Part shown: positions 15,420 to 21,856 of the stretch, one piece after another
Layout of the letters: the number at the start of each line of letters is the position of its first letter
Numbering within the stretch: position 1 is the first letter of the stretch
IMG/VR virus record: IMGVR_UViG_3300020477_000747
Coordinates: 1 to 21,856 of that record
DNA from: a virus
Strand: one strand, 5' to 3'
DNA: 21,856 nt
The notes under the pieces: model-generated
Database searches by the model: none
Seen by the model: the letters and a program-made list of their open reading frames with translations, nothing else
What the model was told of the DNA's origin: nothing
Position numbers and translations under genes: made by a program

Positions 15420-16259
15420 ATGGCCGTTAATCATTATTTTCAAGGCGGCGATGGCATAGGTAGTCAAAGTGAGAAAAGATTAATAGAAGATTTAATCGTA
15501 GAAAATTTAAAAATCTATGGACACGCTGTTTATTATTTACCGAGAACTCTAGTTAATAGAGATTTAATTCTTGGTGAGGATTCTGCGTCTAGGTTTGACG
15601 ATAGTTATTTAATTGAAATGTATTTTAACACACCACAAGGGTTTGCTGGTGAGCAAGAAATAATTAGTAAATTTGGATTAGAAGTTAGAGACGATACAAC
15701 TTTTATTGTTGCTAAAAGAAGATTCCAAGAACAAGTAGATGACCCAGCAAACCTAATGGTAGATGGCAGACCTAATGAAGGTGATGTTATTTACTATCCA
15801 CTAATGAATAAGTTTTTTGAGATTGCGTTTGTAGAAGACCAGGAACCTTTCTTTCAATTAGGTAACTTGCCTTGCTATAAATTAGTATGTAAAACTTTTG
15901 AATATTCAAGTGAAGAATTTAATACAGGTCACGCTGATATTGACCAAGCTGATGATAGAAAATCACTTGATACATCTTTGGCACACCAGTTTAGACTTGA
16001 AGATGGTACACTAAATCAATCTTCTTATGATGGTTTCTTATTATTAGAAACAGGAGACTCACACGGTAATCCACTATACTTAATTAATGAAGAATGGGAC
16101 GACATTACAACTGATGGAGACGCTGCTGAAAGTGTACAAACAAAATCTGCTTATGCTGATAATTTAGATTTAGATTCGGCTGCTGGTTTTGATACTGCAA
16201 CGGTTAATGACGATATATTAGACTTTACTGAAAAGAACCCATTTGGAGAGGTTAAATAA
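15420..16259 (+). CDS. gp14: Neck protein gp14
   Basis: 279 residues (T4 256). The N-terminus NHYFQGGDGIGSQSEKRLIEDLIVENLKIYGH with VYYLPRTLVNRDLILGED is the conserved gp14 signature of T4-like phages; gp14 works with gp13 at the head-tail joint. The C-terminal ~60 residues are acidic (DDITTDGDAAESVQ, DFTEKNPFGEVK) and look less conserved. A weak AGGA overlaps the gp13 stop upstream of the ATG at 15420. The stop overlaps the gp15 start (TAATG), showing coupled expression with its partner genes. Confidence 0.88.
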   Translation: MAVNHYFQGGDGIGSQSEKRLIEDLIVENLKIYGHAVYYLPRTLVNRDLILGEDSASRFDDSYLIEMYFNTPQGFAGEQEIISKFGLEVRDDTTFIVAKRRFQEQVDDPANLMVDGRPNEGDVIYYPLMNKFFEIAFVEDQEPFFQLGNLPCYKLVCKTFEYSSEEFNTGHADIDQADDRKSLDTSLAHQFRLEDGTLNQSSYDGFLLLETGDSHGNPLYLINEEWDDITTDGDAAESVQTKSAYADNLDLDSAAGFDTATVNDDILDFTEKNPFGEVK

Positions 16260-17071
16260 TGTTTGGAACTCATTTTTATAACGAAGGATTAAGAAGATTA
16301 ACTATTGCGTTTGGTCAGATTTTTAATAAAATTGTTGTACAAACAAAAGACGCAAATGGTTCAGTAGTTAAAAGATTTACGGTGCCATTAGCATATGCAC
16401 CAAAAGAAAAATTTATTGTTAGATTAACTCAACAACCTGATTTATTAGATAAACAATTCGCAACGGTACTACCTCGTATGGGATTTGAAATATCTGGTAT
16501 AGAATATGACCCTAGTAGAAAATTAAATAAACTACAAAAGTTTAGAAAACCAAAAACAACTGGTACTGCTACTGATAAAGAAAAGAAGATGGACTTTAAC
16601 TATACTCCAGTCCCATATAATATAACATATAAATTGTTTATATTTACAGCAACTGCTGAAAATGGATTACAGATTGTTGAACAAATAGTACCATACTTTC
16701 AACCAGACTATACGGTTTCAATTAATATGGTTCCAGATTTAGGAATTAAGCGTGATGTTCCTATTATAATTGGAGACATACAATACGAAGATAGTTATGA
16801 TGGATCGTTTGAAAACAGAAGAGCAGTAATATACACAATGAGTTTTACTGCTAAAACATATCTATATGGACCTGCAACTGATGGAGGTATCATAAGAAAA
16901 GTACAATCAGATTTAGGAACTGATATGACTAATAAGGCAAGAGAAGAAAGAGTAATAGTTATTCCTAATCCTTCTACTGCCAAACCAGGAGATGATTTTG
17001 GATTTACAACAACTATATCGTTTTTTGAAGATGGTAAAAAATATGACCCTTCAACAGGAAGTGATACATAA
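16259..17071 (+). CDS. gp15: Tail sheath stabilizer / tail terminator gp15
   Basis: 270 residues, almost the length of T4 gp15 (272), which caps the top of tube and sheath and docks to the neck. The start MFGTHFYNEGLRRLTIAFGQIFNKIVV and the core RLTQQPDLLDKQFATVLPRMGFEISGIEYDPSRKLNK are typical of this family in T4-like marine phages. The middle VPYNITYKLFIFTATAENGLQIVEQIVPYFQPDYTVS also fits. A ribosome site GGAGAGG lies in the end of gp14, and the ATG overlaps the gp14 stop. Gene order gp13-gp14-gp15 supports the call. Confidence 0.88.
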   Translation: MFGTHFYNEGLRRLTIAFGQIFNKIVVQTKDANGSVVKRFTVPLAYAPKEKFIVRLTQQPDLLDKQFATVLPRMGFEISGIEYDPSRKLNKLQKFRKPKTTGTATDKEKKMDFNYTPVPYNITYKLFIFTATAENGLQIVEQIVPYFQPDYTVSINMVPDLGIKRDVPIIIGDIQYEDSYDGSFENRRAVIYTMSFTAKTYLYGPATDGGIIRKVQSDLGTDMTNKAREERVIVIPNPSTAKPGDDFGFTTTISFFEDGKKYDPSTGSDT

Positions 17072-17086
17072 TAATGAGAGGATATA

Positions 17087-17767
17087 ATGGACGAAATATT
17101 AGTAAGAGACAATGCTCTACCAGAGAATGTAGCAAATAGTTTCCAACACAATATATACAGATTAGGTTATATAATATCTAAAGATATATTAGCAAATCAA
17201 ATGAACAATCCAGGTATTGTTAAAGATGACAATACATTTAATACCGTTCAAATGGTACACCGTATCTATTCACACCTAGACCAAAGACCACAAGTTAATC
17301 CAGGATTAGAACCAATTAAATATGCTTTGAATATGATGGTTGAAGGTTTTGGTTATAAAGTGAAAGATATAATGAGATTAAAATTTAATATGATACAACC
17401 ACATCCAGATTTCAAAGAAGGTATGTATAACACAGCACATATTGATGATGAAGAAATGGCACAACATTTTGTTTTAATTTATTATCCAATAGATTCTGAT
17501 GGCGATACTTATTTGTTTAATGAGAAATTTGATAAGCTAAAGAAACCAAAAAAACTAACTATACATAAGAGAATATCACCAAAAAGAAATAGGTGTATTA
17601 TGTTTAAAGGAAATAGATTCCACGCAAGTGCTAATCCAATGAAAAATGAAATGAGAATTGTTTTAAATTGTAATTTTTCTTTATTAGAAAAAGAAGAGTT
17701 TAATGAAAATAATAGAGATACAAGAAATGATCCTTTTAAAGGAACAAGTATAGAAGGTAAAGACTAA
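17087..17767 (+). CDS. 2-oxoglutarate/Fe(II)-dependent oxygenase
   Basis: 226 residues. The fold signature of the 2OG-Fe(II) dioxygenase family is visible: His118-x-Asp120 in YNTAHIDDEE, then His179 in KGNRFHASANP, and Arg190 in NEMRIVLNCNFS, which in this family binds the 2-oxoglutarate carboxylate. The segment between (QHFVLIYYPIDSDGDTYLFNE) resembles the jelly-roll strands of prolyl-4-hydroxylase-like members, where 'GDTYLF' replaces the usual 'GGELRF'. These enzymes hydroxylate protein side chains or small molecules using O2. Substrate is unknown; its insertion between gp15 and gp16 inside the virion block suggests a virion or host protein. It begins 15 nt after gp15 with GAGAGGAT as ribosome site and overlaps gp16 by one base (TAATG). 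Similar oxygenases are common in marine T4-like phages. Confidence 0.82.
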   Translation: MDEILVRDNALPENVANSFQHNIYRLGYIISKDILANQMNNPGIVKDDNTFNTVQMVHRIYSHLDQRPQVNPGLEPIKYALNMMVEGFGYKVKDIMRLKFNMIQPHPDFKEGMYNTAHIDDEEMAQHFVLIYYPIDSDGDTYLFNEKFDKLKKPKKLTIHKRISPKRNRCIMFKGNRFHASANPMKNEMRIVLNCNFSLLEKEEFNENNRDTRNDPFKGTSIEGKD

Positions 17768-18252
17768 TGGGAAAACTAGAAGACAAAGTAAATGATATTT
17801 TAGGTATTAAGGAAGAAAGTACTCCTGTCGCTGAATTAATGGTGCAAGAGAAAAAAGTTCCTGTACCTAGAAAAGAGGATCCTAAAAAGGACGATATAGA
17901 TAATGATTACAAATATAGTAGAGAGAATTATTATAATCTTATTGAGAGAGGACAAGACGCAATACAAGGTATATTAGATGTTGCAAAAGAAGGACAACAT
18001 CCAAGAGCATATGAAGTTGCAGGTGCATTAATTAAAAATGTAGCAGACACCGTTGATAAATTACAAGACTTACAAGCTAAATTATCAAAATTAAAAGAGG
18101 TGCCTAATAAGACAACTGCCAATATCAAAAATGCTTTATTTGTTGGGAGTACTACAGACTTGCAAAAGATGTTAAAAGATAAAAAACTTAAAACAACTTC
18201 AGAAAAAATGCAAGATGAATTAGAACCAATAGAGACAAAAGATGATAACTAA
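17767..18252 (+). CDS. gp16: Terminase small subunit gp16
   Basis: 161 residues (T4 164). Small terminase recognises phage DNA and regulates the large subunit. The central DYKYSRENYYNLIERGQDAIQGILDVAKEGQHPRAYEVAGALIKNVADTVDKLQDLQAKLSKL is the conserved helical oligomerisation and DNA-binding core of T4-like gp16. The N-terminal ~45 residues and the C-terminal tail are lysine/aspartate-rich and look flexible. Start overlaps the oxygenase stop (TAATG); the end overlaps gp17 by 11 nt, so both terminase subunits are translationally linked. Confidence 0.88.
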   Translation: MGKLEDKVNDILGIKEESTPVAELMVQEKKVPVPRKEDPKKDDIDNDYKYSRENYYNLIERGQDAIQGILDVAKEGQHPRAYEVAGALIKNVADTVDKLQDLQAKLSKLKEVPNKTTANIKNALFVGSTTDLQKMLKDKKLKTTSEKMQDELEPIETKDDN

Positions 18253-19879
18253 TGACGCATATTTAGGTAATCCTAATCTAAAAAAATCAGGTGTTCAATC
18301 CGAGTTCACAAAAGAACAGGTTGAGGAGTTTGCGAAGTGTAGTGGAGACCCATTATACTTTATTAAAAACTATGTAAAGATTGTATCGCTTGATGAAGGT
18401 TTGGTTCCTTTTACAACTTATAAGTTCCAAGATAAGATGATTGATACTATGCACAACAATAGGTTTTCAATCTATAAACTACCTAGACAAAGTGGTAAAT
18501 CTACAACTATCATATCTTACTTATTACATTATGCGTTATTTAATCCCAATTCAAGTATAGCGATTCTTGCCAATAAATCTTCTACTGCTAGAGATATATT
18601 GGGAAGATTACAACTAGCTTATGAAAACTTACCTAAATGGTTACAACAAGGTGTATTAAATTGGAACAAAGGTAATATTGAATTAGAAAATGGAAGTAAA
18701 ATAGTTGCGGCCGCTACATCTTCAAGTGCTGTCCGAGGTGGTTCATATAATATAATATTCCTTGACGAGTTTGCTTTCGTACCTACAACGATTGCCGAAC
18801 AATTTTTTAGTTCCGTTTATCCTACAATTACTTCTGGTAAATCAACTAAAGTAATTATAGTATCAACTCCACACGGAATGAATCAGTTTTATAAACTATG
18901 GATAGATAGTGAGAACGGAAAAAATAATTATATTCCATTAGAAGTACATTGGTCAGAAGTACCAGGTAGAGACGCAAAATGGAAAGAAGAAACAATTAGA
19001 AATACATCGGAAGCACAATTTGCTAGTGAGTTTGAGTGTGAATTTTTAGGTAGTATAGATACATTAATAGCTGCCTCAAAAATAAAAGCGACACCGTATA
19101 TTACACCACTTAAAACAAATGGTAGATTAAGTATCTTTGAAGAACCTGTAAAAGGCAACACATACCTATGTACGGTTGATGTTGCCAGAGGTACACTAAA
19201 AGATTATTCAGCATTTATTGTTTATGATGTAACCAACTTACCTTATAGAGTGGTTGCTACATTTAGAGACAATGAAATTAAACCTATGTTATTTCCAGAA
19301 ATGATTGCTAAAGTATGTAAGCAATATGACAATGCACATATACTTGTTGAAGTAAATGATATAGGCGCTCAGATTTCAGATGGACTACATTTTGAAATTG
19401 AGTATCCAAATGTATTAATGACTACACAAAAAGGTAGAGCAGGTCAAATCCTAGGTGCTATGTTCAGTCAAAGAGGAAGCCAATTAGGTGTTCGGATGAC
19501 AAAACAGGTAAAGAAAATGGGTACTGCTAATATAAAATCAATTATAGAAAGTGATAAACTGATTATAAATGACTTCAATATCATAGAAGAAATGTCTACT
19601 TATACCCGAAAAAATCAATCTTGGCAGGCAGAAGAAGGTTGCAATGACGACTATATGACCTGTCTGGTTATACTTGGTTGGGTTGCAAATCAAAGGTTTT
19701 TTAAGGAAATGACAGACAGAAACATACGAGCAGAAATGTACAAAGAGCAAGAGAAGTTAATAGAGCAAGATATGGCACCTTTTGGCTTTGTAGATGATGG
19801 TATAACCAAAGATGAAGACAAACCGACCGTAGATGAATATGGAACGGTCTGGCATCCTGTAGTACGCAAAGGACAATAG
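18242..19879 (+). CDS. gp17: Terminase large subunit gp17
   Basis: 545 residues (T4 610). The ATPase-nuclease motor that packages DNA into the prohead. ATPase motifs: Walker A KLPRQSGKSTT (79-89), Walker B IIFLDEFAF (171-179, Asp175/Glu176), and coupling motif STPHG (208-212). Nuclease domain: Asp313 in TVDVARGTLKDYS, Glu370 in ILVEVNDIG, and Asp469/Asp470 in NDDYMTCLVILGW, the acidic triad of the RNase-H-like fold. The C-terminus is acidic (DDGITKDEDKPTVDEYG). The start codon lies within gp16 and has only a weak ribosome site, pointing to coupling. All key residues are present, so it should be active. Confidence 0.95.
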   Translation: MITNDAYLGNPNLKKSGVQSEFTKEQVEEFAKCSGDPLYFIKNYVKIVSLDEGLVPFTTYKFQDKMIDTMHNNRFSIYKLPRQSGKSTTIISYLLHYALFNPNSSIAILANKSSTARDILGRLQLAYENLPKWLQQGVLNWNKGNIELENGSKIVAAATSSSAVRGGSYNIIFLDEFAFVPTTIAEQFFSSVYPTITSGKSTKVIIVSTPHGMNQFYKLWIDSENGKNNYIPLEVHWSEVPGRDAKWKEETIRNTSEAQFASEFECEFLGSIDTLIAASKIKATPYITPLKTNGRLSIFEEPVKGNTYLCTVDVARGTLKDYSAFIVYDVTNLPYRVVATFRDNEIKPMLFPEMIAKVCKQYDNAHILVEVNDIGAQISDGLHFEIEYPNVLMTTQKGRAGQILGAMFSQRGSQLGVRMTKQVKKMGTANIKSIIESDKLIINDFNIIEEMSTYTRKNQSWQAEEGCNDDYMTCLVILGWVANQRFFKEMTDRNIRAEMYKEQEKLIEQDMAPFGFVDDGITKDEDKPTVDEYGTVWHPVVRKGQ

Positions 19880-19903
19880 TATAAATTTGGTTAATCATAA
19901 ATA
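19880..19903 (+). promoter_or_regulatory. Two near-consensus late promoter boxes downstream of gp17
   Basis: TATAAATT (19880-19887) and CATAAATA (19896-19903) each match TATAAATA at 7 of 8 bases. They lie 115-132 nt before the tail sheath start, further than other late boxes in the window, and either could be weak or inactive. Confidence 0.35.
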
Positions 19904-19922
19904 TAAGTAATTGAGAAATTTG

Positions 19923-19951
19923 AATATGGGCGTATGAATAATACGAATATT
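19923..19951 (+). promoter_or_regulatory. Two-tier hairpin in the gp17-gp18 gap
   Basis: Outer arms AATAT (19923-19927) and ATATT (19947-19951) enclose inner arms CGTAT (19931-19935) and ATACG (19941-19945), separated by a GGG/A internal loop, with a 5-nt top loop. No U-run follows, so an intrinsic terminator is doubtful; a leader structure or processing site for the abundant sheath mRNA is possible. Confidence 0.35.
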
Positions 19952-19970
19952 GAACAATAAGGTAAATTAT

Positions 19971-19988
19971 GTATTTAAATTTAAATAC
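19971..19988 (+). promoter_or_regulatory. 18-bp palindrome containing a late-like box before gp18
   Basis: GTATTTAAATTTAAATAC is a perfect palindrome. Its right half contains TTTAAATA (19980-19987), 7/8 to the late consensus and 31 nt before the ATG of gp18, the normal spacing here. It may be the true late promoter of the sheath gene; the palindrome itself could be chance in AT-rich DNA. Confidence 0.4.
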
Positions 19989-20018
19989 AAAAACAAATAA
20001 TAAAGAGGAGAAAACCTA

Positions 20019-21856
20019 ATGGCATTTCAAGTATCACCAGGAGTTCTCGTACAAGAAAAGGATTTAACTAATATAATCCCAGCTGTATCTACTAGTATTG
20101 GAGCATATGCTTTCAATTCTACAAGAGGTCCAGTAGGAGAGGTAACACTTATCTCTTCTGAACAAGATTTTGTTAGTGTTTTTGGAAAACCAACTGCAAG
20201 CAACTTTGAAGAGTATTTTACTGCTTCATCTTTCCTTCAGTATTCCAATGCCCTAAAAGTTGTACGAACAGAAAATACTGGTATAAAAAACGCTGTAACC
20301 AATTCAGGTACAGCACTATTGATCCGACACACGGATCATTATAGTTCTACATACTTAGCGGATGGTGCTTACACAGGAATCTCTGGCATTGAGTTTGCTG
20401 CTAGAACAGCAGGAGCTTGGGGTAATGGATTAAAAGTATCTGTTTGTCCTTCAGCGACTGCTTATGAAACAGAAGGCGTAACCACGGTTTCTGATTCAGC
20501 TGTAGCAGTAGGCGATACACAAATCACGGTAGCAAGTGGAACCAACATTGGTGTTGGTGACATTATATCTTTCTCATCTACGGCAGGAACTAACGACTAT
20601 GATGACGGCCTAGAATACGAGGTTACTAATGTTTCATCTAACGATATTACATTTAAGAAAAAAGTAGGTACTGGTGGACTTGGAGCAATCTGTCCAAACG
20701 GTGCTAATGTAAGACGAAGATGGCAATATTACGACCAAGTAAGCGGAGCACCTGGAACATCTCCAGATGTTGAATCTGCTGGAAGAACAAATGACGAGCT
20801 ACACTTGGTTGTTGTGGATGCTGACGGTTCAGTTAACGGCACAAAAAACGAAGTATTAGAGATATACGAAAAAGTATCAAAAGCAAAAGACGCCAAGGAT
20901 GCAGGTGGTTCAAACAATTTCTATGCAGAAGTTGTTTTTAGAAAATCATCTTTCATCTATTGGGGAGACCACAACTCAAACGGAACTAATTGGGGAGATT
21001 CTAAAACAGCAGCTACTTCTGCTTATACAGATGTTACCGCTCCTATCGCACTAACCTTCGCTGGTGGTGTAGATGGTACGGTTACTGATGGAGCAAGAAA
21101 GACTGCGTTTGAAAAATTTGCTGATTCAGAAACGGTTGATGTTGGATTAATAATGGCTGGAAACGCTTCCGCTGCTTTAATCGGTGATTTAATTACAATC
21201 GCTGAACAAAGAAAAGATTGTGTAGTGTTCGCTAGTCCTGAAAGGTCCGATGTAGTAAACATCACTTCTGCGATAGTACAAACAAAAAATGTATTGAATT
21301 TCTTTAACACAATTCAATCATCATCTTACATAGTTTTTGATAGTGGTTACAAATATACATACGACAGATATAACGATGTCTATAGATATGTTCCACTAAA
21401 CGGAGATATGGCTGGCTTATGTGCTAGAACAGACCTAACTAACGATCCTTGGTTTAGTCCTGCTGGATTAAATAGAGGTATTATTAGAGGTGCTGTTAAA
21501 TTGGCATATAGTCCTAATAAAACTCAAAGAGACGAGTTATATAGAGCTAGAATCAATCCTGTTGTTTCATTCCCTGGACAAGGTATTATCTTGTTTGGAG
21601 ATAAAACTGGATTAACTACTCCATCTGCGTTTGACAGAATCAATGTCAGAAAATTGTTTATCGTATTAGAGAAGGCAATCGCTACTGCTTCTAAATTCCA
21701 ACTATTTGAATTCAACGATGAGTTCACTAGAGCTGGTTTTAGAAATATGGTAGAACCTTTTTTAAGAGAAGTACAAGGTAGACGAGGTATCACAGACTTT
21801 TTAGTAGTGTGTGATGAAACTAACAACACAGGCGAAGTAATTGATAGAAATGAATT
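20019..21856 (+). CDS. gp18: Tail sheath protein gp18 (3' end outside window)
   Basis: At least 612 residues are visible and the frame is still open at the window edge (T4 gp18 has 659), so only the end is missing. Contractile tail sheath subunit; it wraps the tail tube and drives injection. The start MAFQVSPGVLVQEKDLTNIIPAVSTSIGAYAF, then STRGPVGEVTLISSEQDFVSVFGKP, is the standard T4-like sheath N-terminus. The C-terminal part with INPVVSFPGQGIILFGDKTGL, FDRINVRKLFIVLEKAIATASKF and FEFNDEFTRAGFRNMVEPFLREVQGRRGITDF is the conserved sheath core that forms the interlocking mesh. A strong ribosome site AGAGGAG (20004-20010) precedes the ATG, as expected for an abundant protein. The gene follows gp17 as in T4. 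Confidence 0.93.
   Translation, partial: MAFQVSPGVLVQEKDLTNIIPAVSTSIGAYAFNSTRGPVGEVTLISSEQDFVSVFGKPTASNFEEYFTASSFLQYSNALKVVRTENTGIKNAVTNSGTALLIRHTDHYSSTYLADGAYTGISGIEFAARTAGAWGNGLKVSVCPSATAYETEGVTTVSDSAVAVGDTQITVASGTNIGVGDIISFSSTAGTNDYDDGLEYEVTNVSSNDITFKKKVGTGGLGAICPNGANVRRRWQYYDQVSGAPGTSPDVESAGRTNDELHLVVVDADGSVNGTKNEVLEIYEKVSKAKDAKDAGGSNNFYAEVVFRKSSFIYWGDHNSNGTNWGDSKTAATSAYTDVTAPIALTFAGGVDGTVTDGARKTAFEKFADSETVDVGLIMAGNASAALIGDLITIAEQRKDCVVFASPERSDVVNITSAIVQTKNVLNFFNTIQSSSYIVFDSGYKYTYDRYNDVYRYVPLNGDMAGLCARTDLTNDPWFSPAGLNRGIIRGAVKLAYSPNKTQRDELYRARINPVVSFPGQGIILFGDKTGLTTPSAFDRINVRKLFIVLEKAIATASKFQLFEFNDEFTRAGFRNMVEPFLREVQGRRGITDFLVVCDETNNTGEVIDRNE

Noticed and set aside
16795-17151. 118-residue minus-strand frame across the gp15/oxygenase junction
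   Set aside because: Overlaps two confident genes on the opposite strand, has no recognisable motif, and every other gene in the window is on the + strand.
20729-21829. Minus-strand open frames opposite the tail sheath gene
   Set aside because: The + strand here is a continuous tail sheath frame from 20019 to the edge; the minus frames have no start signals or family motifs.
1-21856. tRNA genes, CRISPR arrays, insertion sequences, attachment sites
   Set aside because: I saw no cloverleaf-like stretch in the short gaps, no regularly spaced repeats, no transposase or integrase frames. Gaps between genes are all under about 140 nt.

Overview
The window is a piece of an AT-rich, T4-like (myovirus) phage genome. 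The evidence is the run gp13 - gp14 - gp15 - (2OG oxygenase) - gp16 - gp17 - gp18 at 14609-21856, in the T4 morphogenetic gene order, together with T4-type late promoters (TATAAATA) ahead of several genes. All genes lie on the + strand. Protein style (RCC1-repeat virion proteins, 'DQDGNFRVG' structural protein, short neck proteins) resembles marine cyanophages and pelagiphages. The phage carries 5-aminolevulinate synthase, the Shemin-pathway enzyme typical of Alphaproteobacteria, which makes an alphaproteobacterial host (for example a SAR11-like bacterium) more likely than a cyanobacterium. The host is an inference; nothing here proves it.

Layout. 1-10977 is a structural/adhesion region: the C-terminal part of a virion structural protein (1-956), three large paralogous RCC1-type beta-propeller proteins (982-4200, 4233-8321, 8782-10977) and a 129-residue protein of unknown role (8365-8754). 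11036-14572 is a cassette of five overlapping genes: a heme-oxygenase-like protein without the catalytic motifs, a canonical heme oxygenase, a ferredoxin-dependent bilin reductase of the PcyA/PcyX type, 5-aminolevulinate synthase, and a 59-residue single-span membrane protein. 14609-19879 holds neck, tail terminator and packaging genes. 19880-20018 is a structured non-coding gap, and 20019 to the window end is the tail sheath gene, cut by the edge.

How the genes could work together. The synthase would raise 5-aminolevulinate, the rate-limiting tetrapyrrole precursor. Host enzymes would carry it to heme. Phage heme oxygenase would open heme to biliverdin, releasing CO and Fe2+, and the reductase would use host ferredoxin to make a bilin, probably phycoerythrobilin. 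The cassette sits where T4 has the gp12/wac region, between tail-fibre-like genes and gp13, and each end is marked by a perfect TATAAATA box, so it is probably expressed late with the virion genes. No phycobiliprotein or bilin lyase is visible.

To my knowledge, viral ALA synthase near phage heme-catabolism genes has been reported from aquatic metagenomes, so that combination is not wholly new. The parts I do not recall being described are the degenerate heme-oxygenase paralog at the head of the operon, the small membrane protein at its end, and the late-promoter/hairpin leader.
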